64,000 nucleotides of DNA from Trichostrongylus colubriformis (GCA_963978905.1 OZ022261.1:25107686-25171685), one strand, 5' to 3'. Positions 1-12,634 are shown, counted from the stretch's first letter. Notes: a model not told the origin generated them from the letters alone. Numbers and translations: made by a program.

Positions 1-105
1 GCAAAACGGCGTGCGACATGCGACGCGACGCGTGCCAGCCAGGGGTGCTGTGCGCAACTGGGTCCCAGGGCAAACGCCGTCCCTACGCCTAAAGCGGCCA
101 AAATA
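1..105. repeat. GC-rich dispersed repeat fragment (truncated by window edge)
   Basis: The stretch has the wording 'gtgccagccaggggtg...ctgggtccca' that recurs, diverged, near 8795-8985, 15930-15990 and 20930-20960. It looks like one arm of a GC-rich inverted-repeat family scattered over the first 21 kb. No coding potential is seen. Confidence 0.4.
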
Positions 106-532
106 GGGTAATAGATTTCGGAAACAACTAGTTATAGGACTTTTACCTCGCATCGTGTCGCACGTTGCATGTCGCGCGCCATTCTTTCTCGAAGACAGAC
201 ATTACTCCTCCTCCGATACCGCTTTGAACTTCAACCAATGGAATAAAAAAACGGTCAGTACCTCGAGATGTACCCAGTCCAAAGCGCTTCGGCAATCATG
301 GAATATAGACTTGTACGACATTAACACATCGCCACCACGAACTCCGGTTTTATCCTCGAGCCTTAAAAGGGCACATCGATTACTGCTGTATACGGGCTAC
401 GATGATAGCTTTGTGTATTGGAAAGCACCATTCAGTTATCACTGCTCCAAAACCGCGATTCAGACAAAAATTCACTTCGCTGATACCCGATAAATTTATC
501 TGAAGCACTGATCTCGAATATACATATACATA
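106..532. other. No gene recognised
   Basis: An open frame of 112 codons starts at 155 on the plus strand. It has no family resemblance and no splice context, so I do not call it. Nothing else is seen before the Tc1-type element at 533. Confidence 0.4.
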
Positions 533-1043
533 CAGTAGCGCTCAAGACTATTCGGTCAAATGGTTGTTCACTTGGGTTTTTCACTTATAACTTTTTTGCG
601 ACTGGACCGATCTAAAGGAAATTTTAGTATGCTGTACTTGGAGACACTGCATACTAAATATATACTGTTTTGACGCTAAACGGTATAAGTTACGTGGTTA
701 AATGCAATTTTTTGTTTTTGGAGTGCCACCCCTATGCCGTCCCGCTGTGCCGCTGTCATCAAAAGTCGTGGTCTTTCAACAAAGTATTGATGTTCTCTGA
801 GGCTTGCTCGTTTTGTTTTTGCAAAGAAAGCCGTTTTTCTTGACCGAGCCTTTTTCTTTTTTTTTCGGTGGTCTTGTAGTAAATTCTTGAAAAACACCAT
901 GAAAAGAGTCAAGCGGCACTCAATTAAAAAGAAATGTTGACAATAGGTTCAGGCTCCACATACTAAAATTTTGTCCAATTTGGCCAAGTAGAAAAAAGGT
1001 TATGACAAAAAAGTGTTTGGCCGAATATTTTTGAGCGCTACTG
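533..1043. mobile_element. Non-autonomous Tc1/mariner-type element, copy 1
   Basis: The element is 511 bp, begins CAGTAGCGCTCAAG and ends TTGAGCGCTACTG, and is flanked on both sides by TA, the target duplication of Tc1/mariner elements. A second copy with the same ends and largely the same interior lies at 22589-23096. The interior has no transposase reading frame, so it is a MITE-like derivative mobilised in trans. This copy is more diverged at its ends than copy 2. Confidence 0.85.
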
Positions 1044-2221
1044 TATGTACTGCTCCGTCCTGTACGTTGGCACCGTTTATACCCGTAATGAGGCGCTATT
1101 TGCAATAATTGGGCGCCAACGTCGGAAACTCGCTATTAGTTCGCTTTTCCCACTAATTTAGCTGAAACTCTTACATGGAATTTGTTTGGAACGCTGATCA
1201 CGGATGTGACATTAGCTTCACATCCCGTGTGGTCAGCTCCACTACAGGTGCTAATGTAGCTGGGGGAGAGGGGGAGGGACTTGTTTTCGCGGTGTCGCCT
1301 CCAATACCATTCAACAACTACCAAGTTACAAATTCAAATACATATATTTGCCCAAGTTTTATGCACGGGGGGGTTTTCCCTTCAAAGCTTAGACAAAAAT
1401 GCGCAGTCGACGAGCAAAGGCCCCTCCAACACGTTGGCACCCCACCACAACCACCGATGAACAATATAGGCGTCATTCTGAAAATCAAACGGTGTCGCGC
1501 CAAAAATCAATTATATTCGCGTGATCAGCACACTGCAACACTTCTGAATGGAGTTCTAAACGAATTTGAAAAAAGGCTTGTCACGCCAACTTGGCGCCAA
1601 TCTCCGTAATAGAAGTCATAGTTGGCTAAGCGCTCCGACTGACCCCTAGAGACGAAGTTTCAGGGAAATTCACTTTTTTGCCCAATTCGTGGTTTTTCGC
1701 GCGTTGATAGCTGAGTAGTGCCAGCACTTTAGTTCATTAGCCCTGGGCCAACCTGTCCCGAGCGTACACTTCCAGTACTACCGTCGCATTTTGTGACCAT
1801 GGTGTCATCATCCGCTTACGTTGCCTATAGAACCACTATTGTCCTTTCGGACAAGAGCATTAATTCCGTTATCTAGAGTCATGAATGTGATAAACCGCAG
1901 AGAACGTCTTTATGTGTCTGTCTCAGGGAAAACCTTACATTTACGACCAAAGAACACCTTCTGCGCGGCAATGCAAGATCTAAAGGTCGCAGTATCGCGT
2001 GTGAAAGTGCGACGCCACAAAATCCCGAAAGCGCAAAGTCGCACAGTCGCAAAATTGCGAGCTTTCACGGCGGCCTAAAAAAAGCCTAAGTTAGCTGGCG
2101 GGGTTCCGTAGTACTAGACAGATCATGAAAAAGGGGTTTCCTGTCTGTCGTTTCGTAAATTTCACATCCATTAGTTCAAATGGGATCGCGAGTTCATTTA
2201 AGATATTGAAAAACAACTCAC
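1044..2221. other. Intergenic or intronic, no exon recognised
   Basis: If the NT5C2-like gene continues, this stretch would hold its intron, but no matching exon is visible on the minus strand. A 144-codon frame at 1175-1609 looks random. Two GGCGCC-centred motifs (near 1110 and 1590) are loosely inverted relative to each other. A degenerate short-motif repeat lies at 1983-2062. Confidence 0.4.
1983..2062. repeat. Degenerate 'tcgca / gcgaa' short-motif repeat
   Basis: About 80 bp are built from loosely repeated units such as gtcgcag, tcgcgtg, gtcgcac and tcgcaaaattgcg. The same style of sequence recurs near 30998-31112, 31965-32058, 38518-38625, 42785-42855 and 43065-43128. Confidence 0.5.
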
Positions 2222-3008
2222 GCCGTGTAGTCGGGATGACTGTCAAAAAAGTCAATGAGATAAGCCAACAGATGTGTTTCCGGTAAATTGAAAAGCGTAT
2301 TCAACACGAACACTCGTGATTCAGATAATTGAAGGAATTTATTCGGATAGATTTCTTCAATTTCTGACCTGTAATCAGCTTTTTTTTTGATTTCACACAT
2401 TTTTTTTTTCAAAGATTCGGCTCTGAAAAGCTCACGTCTTCAGGAATTTGAAGCCATGCATACCAACTAAGATGTTACCAAAACCATCTACTTTGAGAAG
2501 ATTGCCGAAGGCGTAATCGAACCACAGTCCTATAAAATAGCCCTCATAGAAAGCGCTGGCATTAAGTCCTCTTAGTGTTCCCTTACCTCGAACCGGAAAT
2601 ATCGGATCATATTTGAACTTCCGGATATCCTCAGGATAACCTATGGCGATTAAACGTTCCACAGCCAATTCGAAGGCTAGGATTTCGAGGTCAGGTGATT
2701 TATATTCTGAAACGGGAATATCATGAGGTATATGTCACTACGAATATTTTTTTGGGTGGATGGACAACAGTCATCCTAAATAGCAATTATACGGATTCTC
2801 TGTGCGCCTGCCCTTCATGTGGTAACGATTTTCAGTGATCCGTAAAATTCTGGGGCTCAATTAAGGAGAAACAGGATGACTACGGTTGGTGATTCATTTC
2901 AACTAGGTGTTTTGAAATGCTATAAATGACTCACGAACAAGCGTGTAGTCCATGTCGAAACCGAAAAAGTTGATTTTCTCCATACGAAGTGACCGATTGA
3001 CGAATACC
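2222..3008 (-). CDS. Cytosolic purine 5'-nucleotidase (NT5C2-like), four internal exons
   Basis: This part of an HAD-superfamily IMP/GMP 5'-nucleotidase dephosphorylates purine nucleotides in the cytosol. Four minus-strand exons read in phase: about 3008-2935, 2706-2587, 2529-2436 and 2368-2222. All are joined by clean GT/AG sites (GTGAGT after the first, CAG acceptors). The first exon carries [12 protein letters not shown] followed by FGFDMDYTL, which is HAD motif I with the nucleophile Asp. The second continues [18 protein letters not shown]. The third has [13 protein letters not shown]. The fourth has YPNKFLQ and [20 protein letters not shown]. All align block by block with vertebrate NT5C2 as I remember it. 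The remaining two thirds of the protein (including HAD motifs II-IV) and the N-terminus are not seen. The last visible exon ends in a good donor at 2221, so the gene either continues beyond the left edge through a long intron or is truncated. Confidence 0.85.
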
Positions 3009-4226
3009 CTGAAAGAGATTTCGTGTAGAGCCATGCAATATAAAACTGATTCGATTTTCAAAATTTTTTCCTTTCTCTAGCCATGTCATTGAATACCGTA
3101 GGGCATACGCTGCCACCAAGCATCTATAATGGGTAAGACCCCCACCTAGGTCGACGCAGTATGATTATCGAGCGGCGACCTTTTTTACCCTTTTTTGAAA
3201 GCAACCTCATCGGTCCAAAAATTGCTCAAAAAGAGGTGGTCGTCGAGTAATCCTCAAGGGATTTTTCAAAACACGACCTTCCTTCACTTTACAACCCAGA
3301 GTACGACCCCCTAAGGATTCTTCGACCCATGCTTGACCCCTATTAGGCTCTCAAATGAACACACAAAGCTTGAAATAAAAAAGGGCAGAAAACCTTCGTT
3401 CGGGAGTCCGTTTGTGAAGAATCGCATCGGAAACCATGTTCAGCGTAGCTTGGACAGGAGAGGTGGGAAAAATGTAGACCGCTCTGCACTCTATGCGCTA
3501 GCGATAGGCGCTATTTCAGCACAGCGCCAGCCAGCCAGCCAGCCAGCAGCAGTCACCCCGCCGGTGGTGCGCCCAACGACCGCCCACCTCACAATGTGAA
3601 CGAAACGCCGAAAAAGCTTTGCGGCCAGCATTCCCTAGCCAAGTCTTACTTGCAGTTTCAACTCCTCGCAGTCGTGGAGCTCCCAGCGCCCTCCACCAAA
3701 TCTCATTGATGCCCCCAACCGACGAACTTTCGCTGTTTTCTGAGACGCGATTTGTTTGCCTCATTGGACTTGCCCCTTTGCTCAAGGTCCGCTTGCCCTA
3801 TTCAGTGTTTTTCTCTCGTTCAGAAGTTTGAATAGCGGAATTCCTCTTTCTAGGTGCGCCTCACCCAAAACAGAATTAACACCCTTTCTTTTTATATGTT
3901 ATATACTTTAATGAGAAGATGATGTAACGATTTCCTATTGCGTATGCTCCCAGCCCCACCCCCCCCCCCTTTTTTTTCGGATTCTCATAGAGGATCTTCA
4001 GATCGAACTAGCAAATCCAACGATCATCCGTCGCCGTTCCCCAAGCAAATTTCTGCTGAATGATGCCAATCCAATTCCAGATACCACTAGTTTTTTTCTT
4101 TCGATTAGCTGTCATGGTGAATGAGCGCATCTCATGAAAACCTGATGCTGGGTTCAAAGGATTCACTGCTCCACTCAAATGCACACTCCACATGAAATGA
4201 TAGATAAGAATCCCAAAACCATGACT
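3009..4226. other. No exon recognised upstream of the nucleotidase fragment
   Basis: The N-terminal exons of the nucleotidase would be expected here, but none can be identified. The stretch contains a short CAGC tandem run near 3530-3550 and a C-run followed by a T-run at 3957-3978. Open frames at 3333-3831 overlap on both strands without family resemblance. Confidence 0.35.
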
Positions 4227-4717
4227 TAAAGGCATATTTCAGGATTATTGGGATATCACATCTCCTGCCGTGGATGGATAGTTCGACCCAAGACACGTAG
4301 GCTGTACCTTTACCGAGGCGTGGGGGTCAGTTCCTGGAGCGTGCAGAGCCGAAGAATCTAGCGCAGCAGCTCGGCCCCGCCCATCCCAGCCGGGGGTGTG
4401 TTGCAAGTATTTCGATGCTTAGTGTGGGGTCAGGTCACTCAGTAGTGGGTTTACTTCACGAGACGATTGCTCAACTGCCAGTTTCAAGATCTTGACCACG
4501 TAGATGGTCTACCTATGTCAAAGATAAGAGTCGAAGAGTAAAGGCAGACCCCCGGCTGGGGTGGGCGGGGCCGAGCTGTTGCGCTGATTCTTTTGCTCTG
4601 CACGCTCCAGAAACTGACCCCCACATCTCGGTAAAGGTACAGTCTACGTGGCTTGGGTCGAACTATCCATCCACGGCAGGAGATGTGATATCCCAACAAT
4701 CCTGGAATATGCCTTCA
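4227..4717. mobile_element. Fold-back (long inverted repeat) element
   Basis: Two arms of about 170 bp, separated by about 140 bp, are inverted copies of each other. The left arm runs from ggcatatttcaggatt through gcgtgcagagccgaag. The right arm reads back the same words and ends aatcctggaatatgcc. Arm identity is high but imperfect. A transcript across it would form a long hairpin. There is no coding frame of its own; the 71-codon frame at 4484-4699 is a shadow of the arm. Confidence 0.8.
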
Positions 4718-7133
4718 ATTCAAATTCTCAGAAAAGAAATTACGCGAAATTCGAAATGGGCCAGTTGAGGAATACAGCTTTCAATACGTCAGATTCCCCT
4801 TGAATTTCGTTGTTTGAATGTTGAGAATGGCGGCTTTCTAAGAAATTAACAACGACATGCAGTCTTATTCAGGCAATTTAGTTTCAAACATTGTATCAAA
4901 ATTAACCTTGCATGCAGTAGGCACGCTAATTTGTTTGCCCGGCCCGAAGTAAAAAGAGATACTAAAAATAAGTGCCGAGACAAGGAAAAAGCAGGGAAGG
5001 TAGTAATCTACCTGAAACTGGCAGTTTAGGACAGCATTAGTGTTAATGCTATTGTTATAGTGTGTTATTGAGTAATCCTTGACATAAGTCACTCGGATGG
5101 AAGCTAAGGGCCCAAGAAGCCTATTTACGGTAAAATCCCCGCAGAAAAACGCGCTCCCGAGCTGTACAGATGGCGCAACGGTTAACAGCTGACGCCTTCG
5201 GATGACAAACTCCGCCCCTAGACAACGTGATTCTGGTTGGCTACGGCAAGTGTGGTCAAGGAGATGCAGCACGATTGAAGGTATCGCAGCGCGCTTTCCT
5301 AGTTTTAGCTTGAGACAAACTCAAGAAAATGGATACTGGTATTTCCGAACATCCTTTCGTGTTTAAGAATTAGGAATGGCAATGAAAAACTCGTCCGACT
5401 ACTTGCCTCTTGACGGAAAGATTGACCACGTCGAGAATCAGTGGTGAGATGGGGCCCTACTCCTCTGGGCTTTAACCGTTTCCTTCCCTTTTCTCTTCAC
5501 CTTCGTTTTTCTGACCATCTAGAGTTTCATATCACTACATTTTTCACTATTGGTCCCAACTTCCCCTATCACCTTTAAAAACAACTGTCAGATGTCGATG
5601 GCGCGAGATTGTAGCGGTTGCACTGAGAGTTACCGCTATCGAAACTGGCAACTTTAAAAAAATCAGCTAAAAACTTTTGATATGCTGCACTTGCTTTGTG
5701 CGTTGCTTTATGCGGGTCATGCTCACCGTTTATTGCCTTCAATCGATTGGTGCCATGCATTTCTGTGTACGTGAGAGCAACGCACAGCGCCATATACGGC
5801 ATTTGGGCGCGGAGCGAAAAAGAGAGGGCGCGCGAAATACTTAGGAGCATGTTTTACCGTCAGACGTTTTGCTCATCGTCTGCTTAGGCACCCAACCCCG
5901 CTCGATGATTAAAGTATTCGCCATTCTAACAGTTAATTTTCTTACTTATTGTCTTCCTAGATCAAGAACCTCCACCTATACTACAATACTAAGCAATACG
6001 ATGAGTTTATGCCAGAAGCCATTTCAAAAGCATGCTCAGGTAAACCAAATCAAAAATGTAAGACTTCATTCTCATTACACCCGATTGCAAGTGCATATCA
6101 GCAAAACAGCAGAACAGGAGGTTCTCAACTTTAGTTGCCTGAAGGAAACGAACCGCAGACTAATTTTTACCATACTTCTAACATTTCCAATAACTTTTAA
6201 CTTTTCCTTTTTATTTAAATAAACGAAACAGGAAAATGCAAAGAAATGCTCGATGACGAAACTAGTCAATTCACTACTACCGTAGAGTCACAAGGTATCG
6301 TTCGGTCAATTCGAACCTTCAGTCCTCAAACCGAAAAGCGTAGAAGACATTGCCGGTGACATACTAGCAGCTACTACACGGAGAGGCTATGTCTGTAGCC
6401 CAGTTATGAGGTATAATATCCTATAGTGGCAACATGAACTCGAAAAAAAGTGCTCTGAAGAGGAAGACTTACCGTTGAGCAGGCTCACGTTTATAGATAC
6501 TTGCAGGTTGCGCGTGTGCCATGTCCTAGAATTGTACCAGTTACATTTAGAAAATGGTCTAGACCTCTGAGCAATGATGCGAAAAGGAAACGAAATAATA
6601 AGAAGAGCCGACTACGGATATCAGTTCGATAGATAAGACCCCGATTCAATAAAAACTGGAGTAACGATGGAACGAAGACGCCATTGCAACAGTATAGACC
6701 TTCAACTTCCTGTTCGTGCATTCGCTATCAGCTAAGACACACAATTTTTATTTGGAAATCGCAGTTCATCTCGTTAATTGGGAATTTGAGTGTTCAAAAA
6801 TGATCAAAGGCTTTATTCGATTCTCGTTCAAAAAGAAGCAACGGCAGAAAACACAACATCACGGTGAAGAAGTAGGCGTTGTAAGACAGAAGAGACGAGA
6901 GAGAAGGGATGAAAAATAGAGGTGAGGAGGGATGCAAGAGGCATCAAAAGAAACCATACGCTTATCACGTCCATCTCGGGGCGGAGCACTTTCGCCTGAC
7001 GACGCTCTGCGGCCAAGTCCACGTTCGCATTTTTGATTTTAACGAAGTCAACTCGATACTTACGTGAGAAAGTTGTGCTTCTGAGTCATTCTTTCTATTA
7101 CCGAATATTGCCATTATGCCAAAAATAATTTAC
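4718..7133. other. No confident gene; one possible exon on the minus strand
   Basis: A minus-strand frame at 4865-5272 includes a hydrophobic run (YYLPCFFLVSALIFSISF) after a plausible acceptor (tttcag near 5013). It could be an exon of an unrecognised membrane protein, but no partner exon is seen. The rest has only short overlapping frames. AATAAA-like strings occur but cannot be tied to a gene. Confidence 0.3.
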
Positions 7134-7793
7134 TTAACCCATTCGCGCTCATGTCAGCCACCGGCGACTGACAGACGTTTCATGGACCTCATGCTAACAT
7201 CCTTTGACATTCAGGAAAGGTTTTTGGGTCAAACAACTGCCTGCACCCTCCTGCTCTTATGCCCATGGGCCGGAGGAAGGGGGTCTGTACCCTTAAAAAG
7301 ACCCCCAAAAAGCAAAAAAAGTAGTTTGCACTTAAACTTTGCCCAGGGTGGTTATTTGGGGCGCTGATTGCGAATATGACATCCGTCTCTGTCGTTTCCG
7401 CCAAACTGGTGCAATTGCACCGTGTTGGTGCAACAACTAGCTTTCACCAAATTCGCTAAAACTTTGCCCAGGGGAGTTATTTGGGAAAACGGATGTCATA
7501 TTCGTGATCACCACCCCAAATAACCCCCTAAGCAAAGTTTCAGTGCAAACCATTTTTTTTGCTTTTTGAGGGTCTCTATAAGGGTACAAGCCCCTTTCCT
7601 CCGGCCCATGGCTTACATAAGAGCAGGAGGGTGAATAGGCACCTCCGCTAACTACATTGACGAAAAAAACGAAAAAAAAACAAAAAAAAAACCATGAACT
7701 ACAAAGAAAATCAAAAAATGTGGCCCGTGGGACCATGTCAGCCACATTGACGCAAGGCCCCGGCCGAAACCTGCGCGGTCGCGAATGGGTTAA
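7134..7793. mobile_element. Fold-back element with TTAACCC...GGGTTAA ends
   Basis: The outer ends ttaacccattcgcg (7134) and cgcgaatgggttaa (7780-7793) are near-perfect inverted repeats. Inside, shared words repeat in inverted order: gcccatgggccggagg versus cctccggcccatgg, tttgcccagg near the centre, and cggatgtcatattcg versus cgaatatgacatccg. The whole 660 bp is thus one long imperfect palindrome. The 180-codon minus frame at 7437-7979 runs through this repeat and is not a gene. Confidence 0.8.
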
Positions 7794-9083
7794 AAACGAG
7801 CATGAAAGATGAAAGGCTCGGCTTCCTACTGTCCATTCCAGAGCGCTTGATAGGACGTGGCCTACGCACTTGGATGAGAATGTACCAAACCCTCTCACCC
7901 AGCCACACACTTTCTCTCGCCACTCAGGCCACGCCGTATTTAGCGCTGTGAAATGGGCTGTTAGTAGAATTTGACCCACCTGAAAGATGGTGATGACTGT
8001 TTTGCTATTCTATAAATGTGCAACCTTCATTTTGGACCTTCGATACAGTCAGATCCCCGAAAATCAGTGCAGGACAGCAAAAAAAATGAACGCTCACCGT
8101 CAGGTTGTACGCCAGGACTGTCAAACTAGGTAAGGTCAAGCGATAAGACGGACGGCTACCGCGGCCAACTTACAGATGAACCAGCAAGGTACTTCATGAG
8201 GTGACGCTAATCGATTGCACGGTGACCCATTTCGATAGTCCTGACATATACCCGTCGCTGTCAATACCCGTCGTTACCATAACGGCTCTTAATGAGCCTC
8301 ACATTTTCTACCTCATGCACCTCAAAGAAAAAACAAAGCCGCCAATATGACTATGAAATATGCCCTTCGGCTGCTTCAAATCGTAGGAGTTTCGATGTCC
8401 ATTTGTGAATCTACCTTTTCAAAATCAGGACATGTTGACCGCCACAAAATGACATGTACCTGTTGAAAGGCACAATCTGCAATAATTTCAATAGTGGAAA
8501 TGGCGGTACTGAAGGATAATAAAAGCAAAAAGAAACATGCAAAAGAAACGTTGAATAAGCACATTTCTTGGACTTGTACAAAATTAGAGACTAGCAAGGC
8601 CATTTCAACGAATCTTTGCTTGATGTTATCCAAAATTTAGCGATATCGCTTGCTTGTCGCTATAATCAATATCTTCACCATTATAGATCTTGTCCCACCT
8701 AATCATATCGAGATCGATCGAAAGCCTCTTCTCTTATCTGCTTGCCACCAGAGAGTGGCCGCTTGGGTGTGTATTTCATTAAGAAAGAATTTCGCGTCGT
8801 AGCGTGCCAGCTGGTGGGGCAGTCTGTAGCTGGGTCCTGAGCCTAATACCGCGGCTTATTTCTTTTTAGGGCTCAGGAAACGGTGGTCGCTGCGGGACTC
8901 AATTACGTACCGCGTCTCTAGCGCACGCACCGCGTCACGCGCTACACGCGGCCACGCAAATTTCGTGTGCTAATGACACATAATTCTGCCACTTTCCTGG
9001 AATGGCTTCGTTAGCAGCTAGGAAATGAACAGCAAGCAAAGAAAAAGTGAAATTCTGCTTGTAAAACTTCGCGCTGCATTACC
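7794..9083. other. No confident gene; possible first exon at 8460-8633 (minus)
   Basis: The minus frame starting at 8633 (MDNIKQRFVEMALLVSNF...) has a hydrophobic segment (FACFFLLLLSFSTAIS) and reaches a good donor (CAG|GTACAT near 8460). It could be the first exon of a small secreted or membrane protein. No second exon was found, so it is recorded only here. A GC-rich repeat fragment occupies about 8795-8985. Confidence 0.3.
8795..8985. repeat. GC-rich dispersed repeat fragment
   Basis: It shares tgccagctgg...agctgggtcc and the terminal word ctaatgacac with fragments at 1-105, 13195-13285, 16240-16280 and 20920-21095. It is probably one end of an inverted-repeat element whose copies are highly decayed. 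Confidence 0.4.
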
Positions 9084-9325
9084 TGGGGTGGGGGCCTATT
9101 CGTCGAATTTTCGCTTCGCGGCGTCGCACTCGTGCCGCCGTCAGTGCGAGTCGTTTGGAGCTCCGCTCAAGACGCAATGGGCTGGTACCGTGGAGGATCT
9201 CCAAAGATTGCAGTTTGGAACTTTCGGAGCTTTGCCTATGTTGAGCTGCAAACGACCCGCACTCGCCGCGCCGCTTGCCGCGGGCGGCCGCGCGAAATTT
9301 CGACCAATCGACCCCCGCCCCATTA
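9084..9325. mobile_element. GC-rich fold-back element, gcggcgcg-core family
   Basis: The left arm (gtcgaattttcgcttcgcggcg... then gtgcgagtcgtttgg) is matched by an inverted right arm (aaacgacccgcactcgcc...cgcgaaatttcgacc). Related copies are at 15585-15873, 17978-18208 and 53151-53388. All overlapping frames on both strands here come from the palindrome. Confidence 0.75.
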
Positions 9326-11689
9326 CCTGGGTCAAATCTAGGCATTCAAATGTCACTGCAATTGTGCATGGAAGTAAAATGCGTAATGCATTGAGAGAGT
9401 GAACTACTATTGTGAACTTTGTAAGTTCTTCAGGTTTTCAGCGAATCTTTACTATAGGGGAGGACAGAGAGGACTCGAGTGTCAAAACACGAACGAGCTT
9501 GAACGGTGAAATTCGTTAAACAGCCAGAAAACATAGCAAAAGTAAAAAATGCTGTTATCGTGAGAAGGACCAGTCGCGTTTCCCGATTTAAAGCATGATT
9601 TCGCAGTGTTCGAGGAGTCCAGCGCACTGGAAAAGCAGATATCTTTTACTTCAATGCTACGGGAAGTTCATTAGCGTTGGGAGTATAGTAATATTCAATA
9701 GGCAGTCTGAGCCTGGTTAGCCGTCACTGTCGAGAGAGGAAGAGAACCTGCATCATCTTGAACAGACAACTAAAATGAAAATGGAAATGGAGTGACACAA
9801 AATGAAATGAAATCAGTGCCCAATCATAGTCTAGAAAGTTGGAAGTGGAAATGATAAAGCAGTGAAAGGGAACATACGACTTACGCACACAGCATAGTCA
9901 CAACTATGGATGGCGGGATTTGTAAGGTATGGAGATCGGGAAACAGTAAATCGATTGCGTGACATTCATTGCAGTCCAATAAAGGAAGCGAAAAATCTAA
10001 AACGAAAGATCAGGGGTTAGCATCACTTTGATTCGAATACAGGAGCGAAGGACGGTCATAACTGCTGAATAATACCAGCCTCTTACTGCCCCACTACAAA
10101 TTCCACCCGAATTAAAATCAGCTTTTGCAAGGAAACGTGCGCACAACAGATACGATGATTCAGTCTTTTGCTATACAAATTAAACTAAAATATATGGCCA
10201 AAAATGAGATCCCGATACTGTCCATTGATTCTCGCTGGGTGGTGCTTGCCGGCGCACTGTATCACCGAACAATCGATCAAAACCACATGAATCTGTGCAG
10301 TGTGGCGGTCATACGCAGCGTCGAGGCAATCGCTTAGAGGTGGACGAGGGACTAGAGGAGTGGCTGAGTCCAGGTCGGGCCTTGTAAAGAAGCTCTCAGC
10401 GGGTTTTCACCAAATCGCGTCACATTCCATTTTCTTGCGCTCTGCCTGTGTTTGTCTAACTCTAGCATTTACACTGAACATATTTCTCATATCGAAACGC
10501 CCAGACAATAGCAACTGTTGCCTTCACACCATGCCAGACAAGCGCGACTATTGAGAAGGCAAAAACGACACATCGTGAATTATAAGAACACTAACAGGTG
10601 TTATCTCACCTAGAAAAGTATTGCCATCCACGCACTTCAAAAATAACACGAGAAATGAGACTGGATCACAAGTAGGGACTGTATCACACGCTAGAACACA
10701 GTCATAGAGCTAAAGGAATGAACCACTATTTCGAAAAATCACAACCTACACGAAATCCGAATTACTCATTTTTCGGGCAAGATGCTTGAAAATGAGAACT
10801 CTATGAGATACAAGTAATGGAAGCGCAATTGCAGACTTCGCGGGTCTTTTTCCTCTCACCAGTTGAATGAACAACTCTCGATAACGCAATACAAATACTC
10901 TTCAAGGGACCAAATTCGTGTTTACAAACGAGTTTACAATAAATCCGACACCGAGAACCTCTACTGGCATGGAAGACAGAGAGAAAATTGACCAGAAACC
11001 TATTTGAACTTATAAATGCACTACGCATTCAGATATACTTAATAGGCATTCTGAACAGAAGTCAAATGTACGGCGTAATGCACGGCGCACAAATACTCTT
11101 CAAGGGATCAAATTCGTGTTTACAAACGAGTTTACAATAAATCCGACAAAAAATCGGCTCTCAAAACTAATCTCTGCAAATTTTCGATGATATTGCGGTA
11201 CATGAGAAATTTTGTAGCATTTTTCGTTTTTTCATTGGAACTGAACAAGCTTGAAAACGATGGAATCCTGTCACAACGCGTTACTGAGAAAAAGCAAAGC
11301 CTGTGAAGATACAATCGATATATGTACTTGATAAGTGGATTTTCCCAGAGGAACGGAATTAAAAGGTATTTCTACAAGGAAGACAAGCGAAACATGATCG
11401 GGAGAACGGTCAACGTGAAGTAGACGGATGGGGATGCGCCGAGTAAACAGCGAAAGTTCACACAAAGGGTGGACGATGGCTCGCCCTCCGCCGTCGTCAC
11501 ACACTCTGCACTGATATTGAACAGTCGATATGGCCCTAGCGAGCGTTGTGGTGAAAAAAAGCGTTTTCACTGATGAGATGCAAATTATCGGAAAACGCAT
11601 CTCGATATTTTTTGGTGGATATCCAATTAAATGAAGAAGGCGTAACAGAAATAAGGTGTTTATCTTACACCGGAGCTTCACATGGCGGG

Positions 11690-11810
11690 GTGCGGTGTGC
11701 GAGTTAGGGGCACCGTATATAATTGCCGTGTAATCGCTTTGGGGCCCAATTGCATATGGAGCTCCTAGCTCGCACGCATCACGCCGCACTCCGCGGTGCG
11801 AAATCTTGAC
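11690..11810. repeat. GC-rich dispersed repeat fragment
   Basis: It contains gtgtaatcgctttggg followed by agctcgcacgcatc and cgccgc. The same order is seen at 12635-12755 (gtaatcgctttaggat, gctcgcatgcatcg) and, weakly, at 16045-16100 and 21040-21090. Confidence 0.5.
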
Positions 11811-12634
11811 TTGAGGATACAGATCCACAAAATTCCTTATTGTCCTTCGAGCATAAGTAATACCGAACAATACATGTGTAAAGCTAGTATTAGCAACTAA
11901 ATACAAGTCAAAAATAAGGATTAAAAACAGAAATTCGATCCAGTAGAAGAAATGAAGACGACAGTATATTTTGGGTACATATCGAAGGCGTATTCACTGC
12001 CGAAAATAAGCCTTCGATATGAATGAATACATGAAGAACGGGACTAAAGCGTCAATTTCTGTTTTTGCGGAAGCTAAAGTGCACCAAATGAGATATTATA
12101 TTTTCATTCCGAAAGAAGAAAACAACTTTATTCGCTCTCCCATTCCTTATATTCGCTGTTATGACCTTTGGATGTAGTAGCCTATGGCCACCTGGTTGCT
12201 TACTAGGATTTCTCATTTTTACAGTCAAAAAGGATCTTGAATTGGTTTCGATGTCTCATGGTGTACCAAAATGTGTAAAACAATTTAAATTAAATTACAT
12301 GGACCTAAGATATTTTGTCACAGGTGGAGTTGGAGTCTTAAGGAAAGGCGCCATCCACACTCAAGCCCTCTATTCCTTCGGAGTCGCCAAATCAGTGCCA
12401 ATTGCCTCGAAGGATAAAAACACTAATACGCTCGCCCACGCAAATTATTGTGACAGCCAAATCGCAACCAACTTTCGCCACGAATCCACGTGAATGGGGA
12501 CGCACGGCCTATCCCAATAAGGAATCGGTTGACGTTCATGTTATTCTAGCACAATTTAGACGGCACGTGACCGTTTAATGAATAGGGCTCGATGGATACC
12601 AAAACCACATATATAGGGCTGACACGGGTGCATA

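Noticed and set aside
1110..1600. GGCGCC-containing inverted motifs as transposon ends
   Set aside because: The match is barely longer than the palindromic GGCGCC core and no target duplication is visible.
7437..7979. 180-codon minus-strand open frame
   Set aside because: Most of it lies inside the 7134-7793 palindrome; the Phe-rich run is just the A-tract read in reverse.
11271..11906. 211-codon minus-strand open frame
   Set aside because: It runs through a GC-rich dispersed repeat, shows no motif or family resemblance, and has no splice or poly(A) context.
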